Below, one piece after another: positions 6,139 to 6,261 of a stretch of DNA of 6,261 nt. The stretch lies in contig JABJFP010000065.1 of the NCBI GenBank assembly GCA_018662715.1, forward strand, positions 1 to 6,261, in the 5' to 3' direction. Every line of letters starts with the position of its first letter. The stretch's first letter is position 1. The DNA is from Methanobacteriota archaeon. GTDB taxonomy: Archaea > Thermoplasmatota > Poseidoniia > Poseidoniales > Poseidoniaceae. The notes beneath the pieces were generated by a model. The model made no database searches. It was given only the letters and a program-made list of their open reading frames with translations, and had not been told where the DNA came from. The position numbers and the translations under genes were made by a program.

Positions 6139-6261
6139 ATGTCTCAAGTTGACGGTGATGATGGACTCACACCGCTTTGGGGTAAACGGAGTTTGCATCG
6201 ACTTCCATTCATTGTTTTGAAAGACCTATACTCTTCAAGGCATTTGCTTAAATTATTGATT
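6139..6261 (+). CDS. N-terminus of a probable ABC-2 polysaccharide-export permease (cut by window edge)
   Basis: An ATG at 6139 opens a frame that runs without a stop to the last base, giving 41 residues. After an acidic start, the tail LPFIVLKDLYSSRHLLKLLI resembles the amphipathic stretch that precedes the first membrane helix of Wzm/TagG-type permeases, where a segment such as LKDLYxxRxLLxxLxxRDIKxRYK is typical. The match is short, so the function is only a suggestion. If right, this would be a component of an ABC exporter of O-antigen-like or teichoic-acid-like polysaccharide, fitting the adjacent dehydrogenase, flippase and glycosyltransferase. It is divergent from the dehydrogenase. 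A TTTATG element about 30 bases upstream could be a TATA-like box with a short leader. AAGG (6128-6131) ends about seven bases before the ATG. Confidence 0.5.
   Translation, partial: MSQVDGDDGLTPLWGKRSLHRLPFIVLKDLYSSRHLLKLLI

Noticed and set aside
6076..6185. Ten-base inverted repeat TTACCCCAAA / TTTGGGGTAA
   Set aside because: The arms are 90 bases apart and one lies in the right-edge coding frame. A pair of this length is expected by chance in 6 kb, and no transposase or target duplication accompanies it.

Overview
The window is a compact stretch of microbial chromosome with small gaps and about 50% GC. It encodes surface-polysaccharide functions together with central carbon and iron-sulfur/redox functions. 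The lineage cannot be fixed from the sequence alone. The flippase gene is preceded by an AT-rich TATA-like element with a purine-rich upstream flank, as in archaeal promoters, while several starts have Shine-Dalgarno-like purine tracts. A planktonic archaeon with many bacterial-type genes (for example a Poseidoniales-like euryarchaeon) is my best guess, but a bacterium is not excluded.

Layout. At the left edge (1-201, minus) is the 5' part of a thioredoxin with a WCSPC active site. Reading away from it, on the plus strand, is a ribulose-phosphate 3-epimerase (start best placed at 318). A GT4-like glycosyltransferase follows closely, in overlap with it or a few bases after it depending on its start. 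The glycosyltransferase ends by overlapping, tail to tail over 50 bp, a minus-strand Wzx/MOP-type flippase (2054-3511).

Upstream of the flippase, on the same strand, lie a small winged-helix-like protein (3568-3822), a CGFS monothiol glutaredoxin (3882-4202), a BolA/IbaG-type protein (4208-4525) and a nucleotide-sugar dehydrogenase of the UDP-ManNAc/UDP-hexose type (4628-5977). A plus-strand reading frame that leaves the window at the right edge (6139-6261) looks like the N-terminus of an ABC-2 polysaccharide-export permease. That assignment is tentative.

How the genes may work together. The dehydrogenase would make a nucleotide-activated uronic acid, the glycosyltransferase would add a sugar to a lipid-linked or surface glycan, and the flippase (and perhaps the ABC permease) would move the product across the membrane. 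BolA and the CGFS glutaredoxin form a tight two-gene unit. In other organisms these proteins form a [2Fe-2S]-bridged complex used in cluster trafficking or iron sensing. The small winged-helix protein just downstream is a candidate DNA-binding partner.

There is no gene-free stretch longer than 300 bases. I see no RNA genes, CRISPR arrays, insertion sequences or origins. Most of the window is recognisable. The least explained items are the BolA-Grx-winged-helix neighbourhood, the non-standard start region of the glycosyltransferase, the convergent coding overlap and a small leader ORF before the epimerase gene.
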